64,000 bases of DNA from an uncultured Thermomicrobia bacterium (GTDB lineage Bacteria > Chloroflexota > Chloroflexia > Thermomicrobiales > JALYUS01), in assembly GCA_937968015.1 (NCBI GenBank), contig CALBSO010000120.1, positions 18,346 to 82,345 of the forward strand, in the 5' to 3' direction. The stretch's first letter is position 1. Each line of letters begins with the position of its first letter. Under the pieces are notes generated by a model. It searched no databases and was not told where the DNA came from. It saw nothing but the letters and a program-made list of their open reading frames with translations. Made by a program: the position numbers and the translations under genes. Below are positions 43,424 to 52,332 of this stretch, piece after piece.

Positions 43424-45601
43424 TTACGCGTGCACCGCCATTTCCGGTGTGTCTGCCTCGCGGGCAACTCCTCCTGGTGCAGGCCGTGGCTGTGGCAGCG
43501 ATTGCACCCCCGGCTGTCGCAAGAGCCGCGATGAGTTGGCGAGAATCCCCAAGTCCGGGAGCGACTGTGCGGCTGCCGCAAAGATCGGTGGCAGGATACC
43601 GACCGCAGCGAGCGACAGGCCGATGAGGTTGTAGACGCAGGTAAAGGCGATGTTCGTCTTCACCACCCGCATCGTGCGCTTGGCGATGCGAAACATGTCT
43701 GGGATCAGTAACCAGTCCTCTCGCATCAGGGCGACGTGCGCCGCCTCCATCGCCACACTCGTCCCCGCCGCACCCATCGCGATGCCAACATCCGCCTGTG
43801 CCAGCGCCGGTGCGTCATTGACGCCATCGCCAACCATCACGACCCGGTGTCCCTTGGCCTGATACTCCTTGACGATACGGATTTTGTCTTCCGGCAGGAG
43901 GTTGGCTTGGTAGGAAACGCCGAGTTGATCCGCAAGCGTTTTGGCCGTCCGCTCGTTATCTCCGGTCAAGAGCTCGATGCGGGTGATGCCCAATGCACGA
44001 ACCTGCGCGAGTGCCTCCGGGACTTCGGGGCGGAGCGTATCTGCGGCTGCGAGCACGCCGGATGGCTCGCCATCGTAGGCGACATAGAGCATGGTCTTGC
44101 CTTCTGCGGCAAGATCAATAACTGCTTGGCTTTTTCCCGCATCGGGCACCAGCCGGTCGCTGCCAACGGCAACCAAGTGGCCGTAGACTTTCGCCTGCAC
44201 GCCGTAGCCGGGGATTGCCTCGAAATGCTCCGGCTCCTCGATGGGGAGGTTCCGCTCGCGGGCGGCGACACGCACGGCTTCGGCAAGAGGATGTTCGGAA
44301 TACCGCTCTGCTGTGGCCGCAAGCGCCAGCAACTCGTTCTCGGACAGGCCGTTGAGCGCGATGATGTTTGTTACCTGGGGTTTGCCCAAGGTCAAGGTGC
44401 CGGTCTTATCAATCAAGAGCACATCGGCGCGGGCAAGGGTTTCGAGATATTTCCCGCCCTTTACTAACAGTCCCCGCTTTGCCGCCGCTCCGACTGAGGC
44501 GAGGATGGCGATCGGGGTTGCCAGTGCAAACGAACACGAGCACGCCACGACAAGCACGGCGGCGGTGGCAATCGGGTCGCGCCGGATCGCGAAGGAAAGG
44601 ACGGCAATCCCGACGACAAAGGGGAGGAAATAGGCGGAGAACTTGTCCGCGATGCGCTGCACGTCGGCCCGATTTCCCTCAGCCTCCTCGACCAAGCGGA
44701 TCACGCGGCCAAAGGTCGTGTCTGAGCCGACGTTCGTTACCCGGACGCGGATACTGCCAAGGCTGGCGAGGGTCGCCGCATAGACGGTGCTCCCTGCGCC
44801 CGCCTCGACCGGCATGGACTCTCCGGTAATCGCCGCTTGATTGACCGTCGCGTGGCCACTGACCACCTGACCATCAATCGGGATTTGCTCGCCGGGCCGG
44901 ACCACAACGGTGTCGCCAACCCGCACCTGGCCGACCGGCACGTCCTGCTCCTGTCCATCCACGAGCACATGCGCCATGGTGGGCGCCATCTTCGTGAGGT
45001 CCTTGAGCGCCCGGCGTCCCCGCTCGGCGGTGAACTGCTCGGCGTATTCGCCAACCCGCATGAAGAAGACAACGATCAGCGCCGTCGCCCATTGCCCGAC
45101 GACAATCGCGGCGATGACGCCAAGAGTCATCAGAGTATGGGAGATGACCTGCCGGTTGAGCGTCGCCCGGATCACGTTGCGAAAGATCGGATAGCCGCCG
45201 GCGAGGATCAACGCAAGCCACACCGGCCACGGCACACGCTCGGTGACTTTCTCAAAGAGCCCGAACCACTCGCCAGCGACAACGATGAAGAGCACGGCAC
45301 CGAAGACCACACCGAAAAGCGTCAGGACGCTCTTGCTGATCCGGGCATAGGCCGCCTGCTCCTGCTGTGATTCCTCCGGATCGCGGATGCTGTAGCCCGC
45401 CGACTCGACGGCTTTGCGGATCGTGGGGATATCCGCGCGCGTCGGGTCGAGCTGCACGACGGCCTTTTCCGCCGACAAGAGCACATTTGCGGAGCGGACG
45501 CCGTTCACGCCCTCGATGGCGTGCTTGACGTGCATCGCGCACTCGTTGCAATCCATGCCGCCGATTGGCAGTTCTACTGTCTGATTGGTTGTTGCTGTCA
45601 T
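43424..45601 (-). CDS. P1B-type heavy-metal ATPase with CSC motif
   Basis: A 725-aa heavy-metal ATPase. One HMA domain (GMDCNEC, residues 15-21), DKTGT near 396 and GDGVND near 600 are intact. The transmembrane CPC/SPC motif reads CSC (VVACSCSFALATP, near 350), which is uncommon, so metal specificity cannot be predicted from the usual classes. The end of TM8 reads ILANSSRLL. ATG 45601 has AAGGGA upstream. Operon: ArsR-type repressor, ATPase, CDF-like protein. Confidence 0.9.
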   Translation of the reverse strand: MTATTNQTVELPIGGMDCNECAMHVKHAIEGVNGVRSANVLLSAEKAVVQLDPTRADIPTIRKAVESAGYSIRDPEESQQEQAAYARISKSVLTLFGVVFGAVLFIVVAGEWFGLFEKVTERVPWPVWLALILAGGYPIFRNVIRATLNRQVISHTLMTLGVIAAIVVGQWATALIVVFFMRVGEYAEQFTAERGRRALKDLTKMAPTMAHVLVDGQEQDVPVGQVRVGDTVVVRPGEQIPIDGQVVSGHATVNQAAITGESMPVEAGAGSTVYAATLASLGSIRVRVTNVGSDTTFGRVIRLVEEAEGNRADVQRIADKFSAYFLPFVVGIAVLSFAIRRDPIATAAVLVVACSCSFALATPIAILASVGAAAKRGLLVKGGKYLETLARADVLLIDKTGTLTLGKPQVTNIIALNGLSENELLALAATAERYSEHPLAEAVRVAARERNLPIEEPEHFEAIPGYGVQAKVYGHLVAVGSDRLVPDAGKSQAVIDLAAEGKTMLYVAYDGEPSGVLAAADTLRPEVPEALAQVRALGITRIELLTGDNERTAKTLADQLGVSYQANLLPEDKIRIVKEYQAKGHRVVMVGDGVNDAPALAQADVGIAMGAAGTSVAMEAAHVALMREDWLLIPDMFRIAKRTMRVVKTNIAFTCVYNLIGLSLAAVGILPPIFAAAAQSLPDLGILANSSRLLRQPGVQSLPQPRPAPGGVAREADTPEMAVHA

Positions 45602-45618
45602 CGGATGATCCCTTCTCC

Positions 45619-46020
45619 CTATGCCACACCTGCGGCTCGTTCGTCTCCATTCATGCCTTGCGCCTGGACGATACCCTGCTGAAGCAGACCGGCAACGTAT
45701 GGATTGTCCAGGCTGTAGTAGGCAATCCGCCCCTCCTTGCGGTAGCGCACGATGCGCTGTCCCCGAAGCACACGGAGATGCTGCGAGACGGCGGGCTGCC
45801 TGAGCCCGAGCACCAATGAGAGATCGCAGACGCACAGTTCGCGCGCGGAGAGTGCCTGCAAGAGCCGCACGCGGGTCGGATCGGCGAGCGCGGCAAAGAT
45901 CGCCGCCACATCCTGCGCGTCGGGCATGGGCAGGACGATCCTCCGCGCCGCGTGCACGCTCTCCGGGTGGATACAGTCTTCGGTACAGATGTCGTCGGTT
46001 TCGGGGGGAAGCGGTTTCAT
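45619..46020 (-). CDS. ArsR/CmtR-type metal repressor
   Basis: A 133-aa ArsR-family repressor with ELCVCDLS in the sensing helix and an N-terminal CTEDCIHPESV segment like CadC/CmtR. The HTH reads QPAVSQHLRVLRGQRIV. GGAG lies six bases before ATG 46020. It controls the ATPase-CDF pair from the operator at 46038-46051. Confidence 0.87.
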   Translation of the reverse strand: MKPLPPETDDICTEDCIHPESVHAARRIVLPMPDAQDVAAIFAALADPTRVRLLQALSARELCVCDLSLVLGLRQPAVSQHLRVLRGQRIVRYRKEGRIAYYSLDNPYVAGLLQQGIVQAQGMNGDERAAGVA

Positions 46021-46037
46021 AGCAACTCCTTCGCGCG

Positions 46038-46086
46038 CATACATGCGTATGTTTGCATATATTAGCAGAAAATCGGGATGTGTCCA
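46038..46086 (-). promoter_or_regulatory. Promoter and operator of the repressor-ATPase operon
   Basis: On the minus strand TGGACA (46081-46086), 16 bases, TAATAT (46059-46064). A palindrome CATAC/GTATG with four-base centre (46038-46051) lies between promoter and gene, suited for repression by the ArsR-type protein. Confidence 0.55.
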
Positions 46087-46170
46087 GTGGGGGAACGTGG
46101 AGTATCCGGCACGGGCGGCGCATGTGGTGATTCCCGAACCACGACGGCCGACTCGCCTGACGTTGCACAG

Positions 46171-46199
46171 TTGCTCGCGAGCGGTATCGGGGCTACACT
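46171..46199 (+). promoter_or_regulatory. Promoter giving a leaderless transcript
   Basis: TTGCTC (46171-46176), 17 bases, TACACT (46194-46199). The ATG of the next gene begins eight bases after the -10 box and has no ribosome site, so transcription would start at or next to it. Confidence 0.45.
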
Positions 46200-46206
46200 T
46201 GCGCGT

Positions 46207-46605
46207 ATGGAGCAGCGAGACGCGGGGACACCAGTCAAACAGCGATCCTCCTGGCGACATGTCGGCATGGCGCTGCTGCTTGTCCTCCTCACGCATCAGA
46301 TCATCATGGCCACGCCACTCGATGCAACCGCGCCCGCCATGGCGGCGACGAACCAGCAATCGAATATCGGGATGCCCTGCGACGGTTCGTGCCCGACCGG
46401 GATTGTCAGCCTCTGCATCCCCGGCCGCATCTGCGCCGGGGTAGCGGCGACGCTGACCCGTCTCCCATTCGCGCCGTTGCTGCTCGCGCTACTCCTCATC
46501 TTCGGGGTATTGGCGACCCGGACACCCCTCCTCAGACTCCGGCGCGAGCGCTGGCTCTGGCCACCGGGCCGCAGGCGTGCCCTCCTCCAAGTCTTCCTGA
46601 TCTGA
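46207..46605 (+). CDS. Small membrane protein with Cys cluster
   Basis: A 132-aa protein with two hydrophobic segments (MALLLVLLTHQIIM and APLLLALLLIFGVLA) around an extracytoplasmic loop CDGSCPTGIVSLCIPGRIC with four Cys. The tail is Arg-rich and cytoplasmic. I do not recognise it. It is divergent from the metal repressor and could be a metal sensor or chaperone in the membrane; that is inference from context. Confidence 0.55.
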   Translation: MEQRDAGTPVKQRSSWRHVGMALLLVLLTHQIIMATPLDATAPAMAATNQQSNIGMPCDGSCPTGIVSLCIPGRICAGVAATLTRLPFAPLLLALLLIFGVLATRTPLLRLRRERWLWPPGRRRALLQVFLI

Positions 46606-46701
46606 TATCCCGTTTCTGACGCAGCCTGCCCGACCGCATCATCGCGGCGGGTAGATGATGTGTTGCCGTGCGCAGTGGTGCGCACAACGGGAGGTCGGTT
46701 C

Positions 46702-47652
46702 ATGGCCAAGACGGCGATAACGCCACTCAAGCAGCCCAACCAGCGCGAACGGATGCAGCGGGAAACGCGGGGCAAACAGCGGCAACGCCGCTTGCTCCTG
46801 AGCGGACTGCTCGCCGTGACGGTCGTCGGCATCGCGATTGGTGTCTGGGCGATCAGTTCCCGCGTCGGATCGAAGCCGAGCGCGGGGGCGCTCTACCAGT
46901 TCCACACGCAGGATATTCATTCCCTTGCCTTCGATCCGGGCGATCCGAACACGATCTTCTTCGGCCATCACACCGGTCTGAAGATCAGCCACGACGCCGG
47001 TCTCACCTGGCAGGATGTCTCGGTCGGGAATGTGGACGCGATGCAGCTCGCCATGCCCGCCTCCGGTGGGGATCGTCGCTATCTCGCCGGCCACAGCGTG
47101 TTCATGGTCAGTACGGATGGCGGCAGGACGTGGCGCAATCAGCCGACAAATCTGCCCGGGCTCGACCTGCACACGTTTACCGCCAGTCCTTCCGATCCGC
47201 TGCGCCTCTACACGGCGCCGGTTGGGTTCAATGGTCTTTTCACGAGCACTGATGGCGGCAATCAGTGGCAGCAACTGCCCCTGCCACCGGGTGGATCGAG
47301 CGGGATGGGCCTCGCCGTGGCGACGGATAGTCCGCTGCATCTCTATGCCGGTATCGGCACCCACATCGCGGAGAGTCGCGACGGCGGCAAGACGTGGACG
47401 ACGCAGCCCGGCCCGACGGCGGAGACGATCCAACTGACGGTCGATCCTGCGGGCATTCTCTACGCCGGGACTGTGCAGGGGCTCGCGAGGCGCGCACCGG
47501 ACGGGACGTGGCATACCTTGCCATTGCCGGCGGGCACGGCGGTCCTCGCGATTTCCGTCAGCCCCACGCAGCCGAATCGGGTTGCCGTGGTCGATCAGCA
47601 GGGGCACTTCTATCGGAGCGATGACGCCGGACAAAGCTGGGTGGGGAAGTAG
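46702..47652 (+). CDS. Membrane-anchored Asp-box (F510_1955-type) protein
   Basis: A 316-aa protein with an N-terminal membrane anchor (LLLSGLLAVTVVGIAIGVW) and a beta-propeller marked by five Asp boxes (SHDAGLTW, STDGGRTW, STDGGNQW, SRDGGKTW, SDDAGQSW). It resembles the family labelled F510_1955 glycosyl hydrolase, though no catalytic residues can be named. ATG 46702 has GGAGG. It opens the envelope/redox gene run. Confidence 0.75.
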   Translation: MAKTAITPLKQPNQRERMQRETRGKQRQRRLLLSGLLAVTVVGIAIGVWAISSRVGSKPSAGALYQFHTQDIHSLAFDPGDPNTIFFGHHTGLKISHDAGLTWQDVSVGNVDAMQLAMPASGGDRRYLAGHSVFMVSTDGGRTWRNQPTNLPGLDLHTFTASPSDPLRLYTAPVGFNGLFTSTDGGNQWQQLPLPPGGSSGMGLAVATDSPLHLYAGIGTHIAESRDGGKTWTTQPGPTAETIQLTVDPAGILYAGTVQGLARRAPDGTWHTLPLPAGTAVLAISVSPTQPNRVAVVDQQGHFYRSDDAGQSWVGK

Positions 47653-47693
47653 CGACCGCACACGCCAGTCCGGCACTAAAGGAACGCGAAACC

Positions 47694-48317
47694 ATGGCAC
47701 AAACGACGAAGCGAGAACAACTTTCCGAGAAGCGCCGGGAACGGGAAGCCAAGGCCCGGGCGGCGACGCGGAACAAACGGCGCATCCGCAGGCTCGTGGC
47801 AATCGTCGGGGGCATCCTCGGCGCTGGGGTCCTGATCCTTGTCGGCGTCGTGCTCGTCCGTTTCTTCCGGGGGAACGGCGCCGCAGCCCCGATCGGCATC
47901 CAAGTCCCGAGCGAAGGGTCCGCCGCGCATGTGCCCGACGGCTCGACGCTCACATACAAACATTACCCGCCGTCAAGTGGCCACCATTATCCGTCGCCCG
48001 CGCCTGCGGGGATCTCCGCCACGCCAATCCCGGAGGGGAACTGGGTGCATAGCCTCGAACACGGCTATGTGGTGATCCTCTACAAACCGTCGGCGTCCGG
48101 TGCCCCTACGGACGCGCAACTGCGGGACATTTTGGCGACGTTCCCCAAAGAGAAGCACGGCGAGGTGAAGATCGTCATCACCCCCTATGACCACATGGAC
48201 ACGCCGATCACGGCGGTGGCGTGGGAGCGACAACTGTCGCTCGACACATTCGATCGTAGTCAGTTGCTTCAGTTCTACAACGCCTATGTCGATCACGGGC
48301 CGGAGGACGTGCCATAG
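47694..48317 (+). CDS. DUF3105 membrane-anchored protein
   Basis: A 207-aa protein: a charged N-terminal coil, one membrane helix (LVAIVGGILGAGVLILVGVVLV), then a DUF3105 domain with the conserved HYPPSSGHHY and WVHSLEHGYVVILY motifs. The His-rich pattern suggests metal binding outside the membrane. Function unknown; often found near copper and DUF305 genes. Confidence 0.82.
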   Translation: MAQTTKREQLSEKRREREAKARAATRNKRRIRRLVAIVGGILGAGVLILVGVVLVRFFRGNGAAAPIGIQVPSEGSAAHVPDGSTLTYKHYPPSSGHHYPSPAPAGISATPIPEGNWVHSLEHGYVVILYKPSASGAPTDAQLRDILATFPKEKHGEVKIVITPYDHMDTPITAVAWERQLSLDTFDRSQLLQFYNAYVDHGPEDVP

Positions 48318-48377
48318 CGGCGAGCAGGCCGCCGCCGGCAACATTGCGACACGCTCTCTTTGGAAGGAAACCACGCT

Positions 48378-49052
48378 ATGGGACCCAGCACTCGTCCGAT
48401 ACGCATGAGTATCGCGGCCCTTATCCTGTTCGGTCTCGTGACCGCAGGGACCCTCGCGATCGTCCAGGCCCGGGATGCAACGATCATCTCCTCCAACCCC
48501 GTACCGACGAATACCCCAGGACCCCCAACGCGCGGGATGATGGGAAACGGCATGATGGGGCGGGGCATGATGGGAAGCAGTAATCTCAGCGACCCGTACG
48601 ACCTCCGCTTCCTCGACGAGATGATCGTGCACCACGAGATGGCGATCATGATGGTGCAGATGATGATCAGCCAATCCACCCATCCCGAGTTGCGCGACCT
48701 CGGCCAGCGCATCATCACCGGTCAGCAGCAGCAGATCGATCAGATGACCGCGTGGCGGCAGCAGTGGTATCCCAATGCCGCCCCGTTCAACAGCATGATG
48801 GGGGGAATGATGACGCGCGGGACGACCGGCATGATGGGACGGGGCATGATGCAAGGCGACTTCGCCGACCGGATGTTCCTCACGATGATGATCCCGCATC
48901 ATCAGCGCGCGATCGACATGTCCAATGACGCCCGCACAAACGCCCAGCATCCCGATCTGAAGGGGCTCGCCAAAGATATCATCGCCGTGCAATCGGCGGA
49001 GATCACCGAGATGCACGGGTACCTCGCGGCGTGGTACGGCATCACGACCTGA
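48378..49052 (+). CDS. DUF305 protein
   Basis: A 224-aa secreted or anchored protein with a hydrophobic start and a Met-rich linker (repeated GMMG). A DUF305 ferritin-like repeat occurs twice, each with a paired His: FLDEMIVHHEMAIMM and FLTMMIPHHQRAIDM. The Met/His content fits copper or silver binding. ATG 48378 has AAGGA upstream. Confidence 0.85.
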   Translation: MGPSTRPIRMSIAALILFGLVTAGTLAIVQARDATIISSNPVPTNTPGPPTRGMMGNGMMGRGMMGSSNLSDPYDLRFLDEMIVHHEMAIMMVQMMISQSTHPELRDLGQRIITGQQQQIDQMTAWRQQWYPNAAPFNSMMGGMMTRGTTGMMGRGMMQGDFADRMFLTMMIPHHQRAIDMSNDARTNAQHPDLKGLAKDIIAVQSAEITEMHGYLAAWYGITT

Positions 49053-49084
49053 TCGGACCGACAACGAAGAAAGGATCAACGATC

Positions 49085-49324
49085 ATGCATAACCTCTTCT
49101 ATCTGCTCCCGCTCCTAGCGTGCCCCCTCGGGATGGCACTCATCGGCGGCGTCATCTGGCTTTTCGCGCGCGCGAATGCGAAGCAAGCCACGACGACGAA
49201 TGAACCGCCGGATAGGGAACAGCGACTCGCTCTGCTGCGATCTCAGCAAGACGCGGTCGCGGCGGAACTGCGGAATCTCACCGCTGACCAACGGCGTGAT
49301 ACACGCGCCACAACCATCCAGTAG
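49085..49324 (+). CDS. Small single-helix membrane protein
   Basis: A 79-aa protein with one membrane segment (NLFYLLPLLACPLGMALIGGVIWLF) and a charged cytoplasmic coil (REQRLALLRSQQDAVAAELRNL). The coil resembles the end of the protein encoded at 49786. ATG 49085 has AAAGGA about ten bases upstream. Confidence 0.65.
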   Translation: MHNLFYLLPLLACPLGMALIGGVIWLFARANAKQATTTNEPPDREQRLALLRSQQDAVAAELRNLTADQRRDTRATTIQ

Positions 49325-49340
49325 GCGGAGGAGAAGAGTG

Positions 49341-49772
49341 ATGCGCAATATGAGTGGCGTCGCGCTACCGCAGATAGCGGGCATCAGTGCAGCGGCCACG
49401 CTGTCGATTGTCGCCGGATACATCCATTTTCTCGTCATGCCCGAGCACTTCGCGGAGTGGTGGGGCTATGGCGTCGTTTTCCTCGCGATCGCGCTTGCTC
49501 AGGTTGCCTACGGTGGCGTGTTGCTCTTTCGCCCCGGCCGCATGGTCTTTCTTGCCGGGATCGTGGGGACCCTCACTGTGATCCTGTTGTGGGTGTGGAC
49601 GCGCACGATTGGCATCCCGCTCCTCGGGCCGGGCGCAGGGGAGAAGGAGGCGGTGGCACCGATCGATCTCACGTCAAAGGCGGTTGAACTCGCGGTCGTC
49701 GTGATATTGCTGGCGCTCATGCGCGATGATGCGCTACGCGCACCACCGCAGCGGTGGGCGAAAGATGAGTAG
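49341..49772 (+). CDS. Four-helix membrane protein
   Basis: A 143-aa membrane protein with about four hydrophobic segments. I do not recognise the family. HFLVMPEHFAEWWGYGVVFL is a His/Trp-rich segment also seen in small membrane proteins near copper genes. ATG 49341 has GGAGG upstream. Confidence 0.62.
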   Translation: MRNMSGVALPQIAGISAAATLSIVAGYIHFLVMPEHFAEWWGYGVVFLAIALAQVAYGGVLLFRPGRMVFLAGIVGTLTVILLWVWTRTIGIPLLGPGAGEKEAVAPIDLTSKAVELAVVVILLALMRDDALRAPPQRWAKDE

Positions 49773-49785
49773 GGAAGGTACCCCA

Positions 49786-50160
49786 ATGAACAGGATGTTT
49801 GGCATGTGCATGAACTGGAAGGTCCTCGTCGGGCTCGGCGTCGTGGGACTTGGTGTCTGGGCGGTGGCGCCGAATCTCATCGGCGCGGCGCTGCCGCTCC
49901 TCCTGCTGGCGGTGTGCCCGCTGTCGATGATCCTCATGATGCGCGGGATGGGAGGGATGGGCGGCGGGCAATCTGCCACGCCGCCCGCACAGACAAGCCA
50001 GCCGACCCGGCTCTCAGGTACTCCGGAGGAACAGCTCGCCGAACTCAAAGCGCGGCACGAAGCCATCGCGGCCGAGATTGCGCAGTTGGAGAGCGCGAAC
50101 GATGTGCCGCACGAACGGGACCTGGCGACGGTCGCGCCCCATCGCATGTCTTCCAACTAA
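49786..50160 (+). CDS. DUF2933-like small membrane protein
   Basis: A 124-aa protein with two hydrophobic segments (VLVGLGVVGLGVWAVAPNLIG and PLLLLAVCPLSMILMMRGMG), Met-rich like DUF2933 proteins, and a helical tail (EEQLAELKARHEAIAAEIAQLE). DUF2933 genes accompany metal-efflux clusters. ATG 49786 has GGAAGG upstream. Confidence 0.65.
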   Translation: MNRMFGMCMNWKVLVGLGVVGLGVWAVAPNLIGAALPLLLLAVCPLSMILMMRGMGGMGGGQSATPPAQTSQPTRLSGTPEEQLAELKARHEAIAAEIAQLESANDVPHERDLATVAPHRMSSN

Positions 50161-50177
50161 GAAGGGAGGTCATGAGG

Positions 50178-51275
50178 ATGAACGTGAGACAGATACGCAG
50201 ACGATTGCCGAACACGGGCCGGGCGCTGATCCTCGTCATGGCAGTCGTTCTCACGGCAGGCACGATCATGCCGATCGCTGTCGGTGCGGAGTCGCCGTTG
50301 GCGGGGCCGGGCATCGTCTATTTCCCGTCTACTGGGCACAATGTGAACGGCGATTTCCTCGACTTCTGGCACGAGAATGGCGGCGCGGACCGGATCGGCA
50401 ACCCAATCACCGAAGAGGTGAAGGACGGGAAGACGATCAAGCAATATTTCGAGCGCGGCGTCGTCGAGTATACCCCCTCGATTGGCATCTCCCTCGGTCG
50501 CCTCGGCGCGGAAGTGGTGCGCGGTCGCCTCGATGCTCCCTTCATGCCACTGACACGCGCGGACTTCGGCGCGGATCGCGACGGTCGTCGGTTCTTTCCG
50601 CAGACCGGGCATGGCATCACCGGACTGTTTGACGCCTATTGGGAGCAGAACGGCGGCCTCGGAGTCTTCGGCTTCCCCCTCTCCGAGACGACGCGAGAGG
50701 CCGTCGGCGAGAAGAAGGATGTGATAACCGTTCAGTACTTCGAGCGGGCACGCTTCGAACTGGCGAAGGACGCGAGCGGCAAAGATACGATCCGGCTCGC
50801 CACGCTCGGCCGTGAGTTCGCCCTCGCACAGAATCTCGGCGTCCCCCCCGTGCCGAAGAATGCCGCGGCGCAGGAGTTCAGCGCGAGCCTCTGGCCGAAG
50901 TGGATCGACGTGAACCTGAAGACCCAGCACCTGATTGCGTACGAGGGGAACGCGGTCGTCCAGCAGTACGACGTCACATCCGGCGAGCCGGCAAATCCCA
51001 CACCACCGGGGGTCTTCCAGATATTCGCGAAGGTCAAGGACGAGCGGATGAAGGGCGATATCGGCCTGCCGACCGCATACGACATTAAGCATGTGCCATG
51101 GACAATGTACTTCGCGGGGGGTGGCTACGCGATCCACGGCGCGCCGTGGCGCAGCGTCTATGGCCCCGGCACCGATCGCAACGGCAGCCACGGCTGCCTC
51201 AACTCGCCCGTCGATCAGGCCGCGACCCTCTTCCAGTGGGCACCGCTCGGCACGACGGTCATCGTTCACTTCTAA
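50178..51275 (+). CDS. L,D-transpeptidase (YkuD domain)
   Basis: A 365-aa exported protein: signal peptide (ALILVMAVVLTAGTIMPIAVGA), a middle region with repeated motifs (VYFPSTGHNV and RFFPQTGHGI, each followed by a GG...G.P pattern), and a C-terminal YkuD domain with the active site HGAPW and SHGCLNSP (Cys nucleophile). It cross-links or modifies peptidoglycan, which supports a cell wall outside the membrane. ATG 50178 has GGGAGG eight bases upstream; ATG 50172 is closer to it. Confidence 0.85.
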   Translation: MNVRQIRRRLPNTGRALILVMAVVLTAGTIMPIAVGAESPLAGPGIVYFPSTGHNVNGDFLDFWHENGGADRIGNPITEEVKDGKTIKQYFERGVVEYTPSIGISLGRLGAEVVRGRLDAPFMPLTRADFGADRDGRRFFPQTGHGITGLFDAYWEQNGGLGVFGFPLSETTREAVGEKKDVITVQYFERARFELAKDASGKDTIRLATLGREFALAQNLGVPPVPKNAAAQEFSASLWPKWIDVNLKTQHLIAYEGNAVVQQYDVTSGEPANPTPPGVFQIFAKVKDERMKGDIGLPTAYDIKHVPWTMYFAGGGYAIHGAPWRSVYGPGTDRNGSHGCLNSPVDQAATLFQWAPLGTTVIVHF

Positions 51276-51287
51276 CGGGGAGGGATC

Positions 51288-52331
51288 GTGTTTGCACTTT
51301 TGACAGTCACGGCGGCGTTCCTGCTCGCACTCGGTGCCACCTGGCAGGTGCATAGTCACCCAGCGACCGGCATGACCGCCTGCATGGCCGCGATGATGCC
51401 GGCGATGGGCAGCGGCCTTGCCCTCGGCTACGGCGTCGGCATGATCTGGGGACTCGGGACGGCGACCTTGATCGGCGTCCTCGCCGGGATATTCCATGGT
51501 CTCTGGACCGGACGCCGCTTCGGGCCGATGGCTGCGTTGGAGGGTATCGGCGGCGGCGTGATGGGCGGGCTGATGGGGCCGATGCTCGCCATCATGCTTC
51601 TGTTCAAGTCGAGCCTGCTGCCCGTCGCGGTATTGATGGTCGCCCTTCAACTCGTGCTCAATGCCGGAGCGTACTACGCCGTCGCGGCGGCGAATGGGAT
51701 CGCAGACACCGGCTGGCTTGGATTTGTAGGGCGGGTGCTGGGCGCGCCAAGCCTCGAGAGCGAGGACGCCTATGTGCATGACGAATCGCGCGCGCTGGTC
51801 GCCGGATCACAGCGGCACAGTCGGCGCGCACGCCAAGCGGAAGCCCAGCGACTGGCAGCGGAACGGGCGCGCCGCCAGAAGGCTGCGACGGCCGTTATCT
51901 CGGTTGGGATCGGCGCGCTCGTGCTCGCGGGCAGCGGATGGTTCATGCTCAACCATGCACAAACCGCGTCCGAGGCGAGCGGACCCGCACCCGCCGTGAC
52001 GTCGAACGCGACGGCTCCTCAGGCGGCGTCCGCCTCTTCACCGGTGGTCGCGTCCGCAGGGCAGAAACAGGAGGTGGCGCTCACCCTCGACTACCCGCTC
52101 TATGCGCCCTCGCTGCTCGAAGTACAGCACGGCATTCCCGTGCGCCTCTCGATCACCGCGAAGGGTGACCCCGGCTGAGGACAACTCACATTAGTCCGAG
52201 GTCTCGGACAGAAACTGGTCCTCAAGGCGAATCAGACAAGTGTCGTCGAGTTCACGCCGGACAAACCCGGCAACTATGCGATCAACTGCTCGATGAATAT
52301 GCTCCGGGCAGCAACACTGCGGGTGACGTAA
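51288..52331 (+). CDS. Membrane cupredoxin with in-frame UGA (candidate selenoprotein)
   Basis: Read through UGA (52176-52178, codon 297), this is a 347-aa protein. Residues 1-140 hold several membrane segments, 165-190 an Arg-rich helix, 197-217 another membrane helix, and 245-347 a cupredoxin domain. The UGA stands in KGDPG-U-GQLTL where related cupredoxins have Cys. After it come VEFTPDKPGNYAINCSMNM, the copper-site end of the domain, and a TAA one base before the next gene. The UGA is followed by a hairpin like a bacterial SECIS (52176-52224). Without read-through the protein ends at 296 aa with half a domain. The alternative is a recent TGC-to-TGA mutation. GTG start. Confidence 0.7.
52176..52224 (+). 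promoter_or_regulatory. SECIS-like hairpin at in-frame UGA
   Basis: TGAGGAC (52176-52182) pairs perfectly with GTCCTCA (52218-52224). The upper stem GTCCGA (52194-52199) / TCGGAC (52204-52209) is perfect and closes on the tetraloop GGTC. The loop begins 21 bases after the UGA. E. coli fdhF SECIS also has its UGA at the hairpin base and a GGUC loop. Confidence 0.65.
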
Positions 52332-52332
52332 C

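Noticed and set aside
50157..51779. A 540-aa minus-strand frame over the L,D-transpeptidase
   Set aside because: Antisense to a gene with a clear active site; no recognisable domain.
51288..52178. A 296-aa protein ending at the TGA, treated as a normal or broken gene
   Set aside because: It would end in the middle of the cupredoxin domain, and the open frame beyond it finishes one base before the next start. A pseudogene is still possible, but the SECIS-like hairpin favours read-through.
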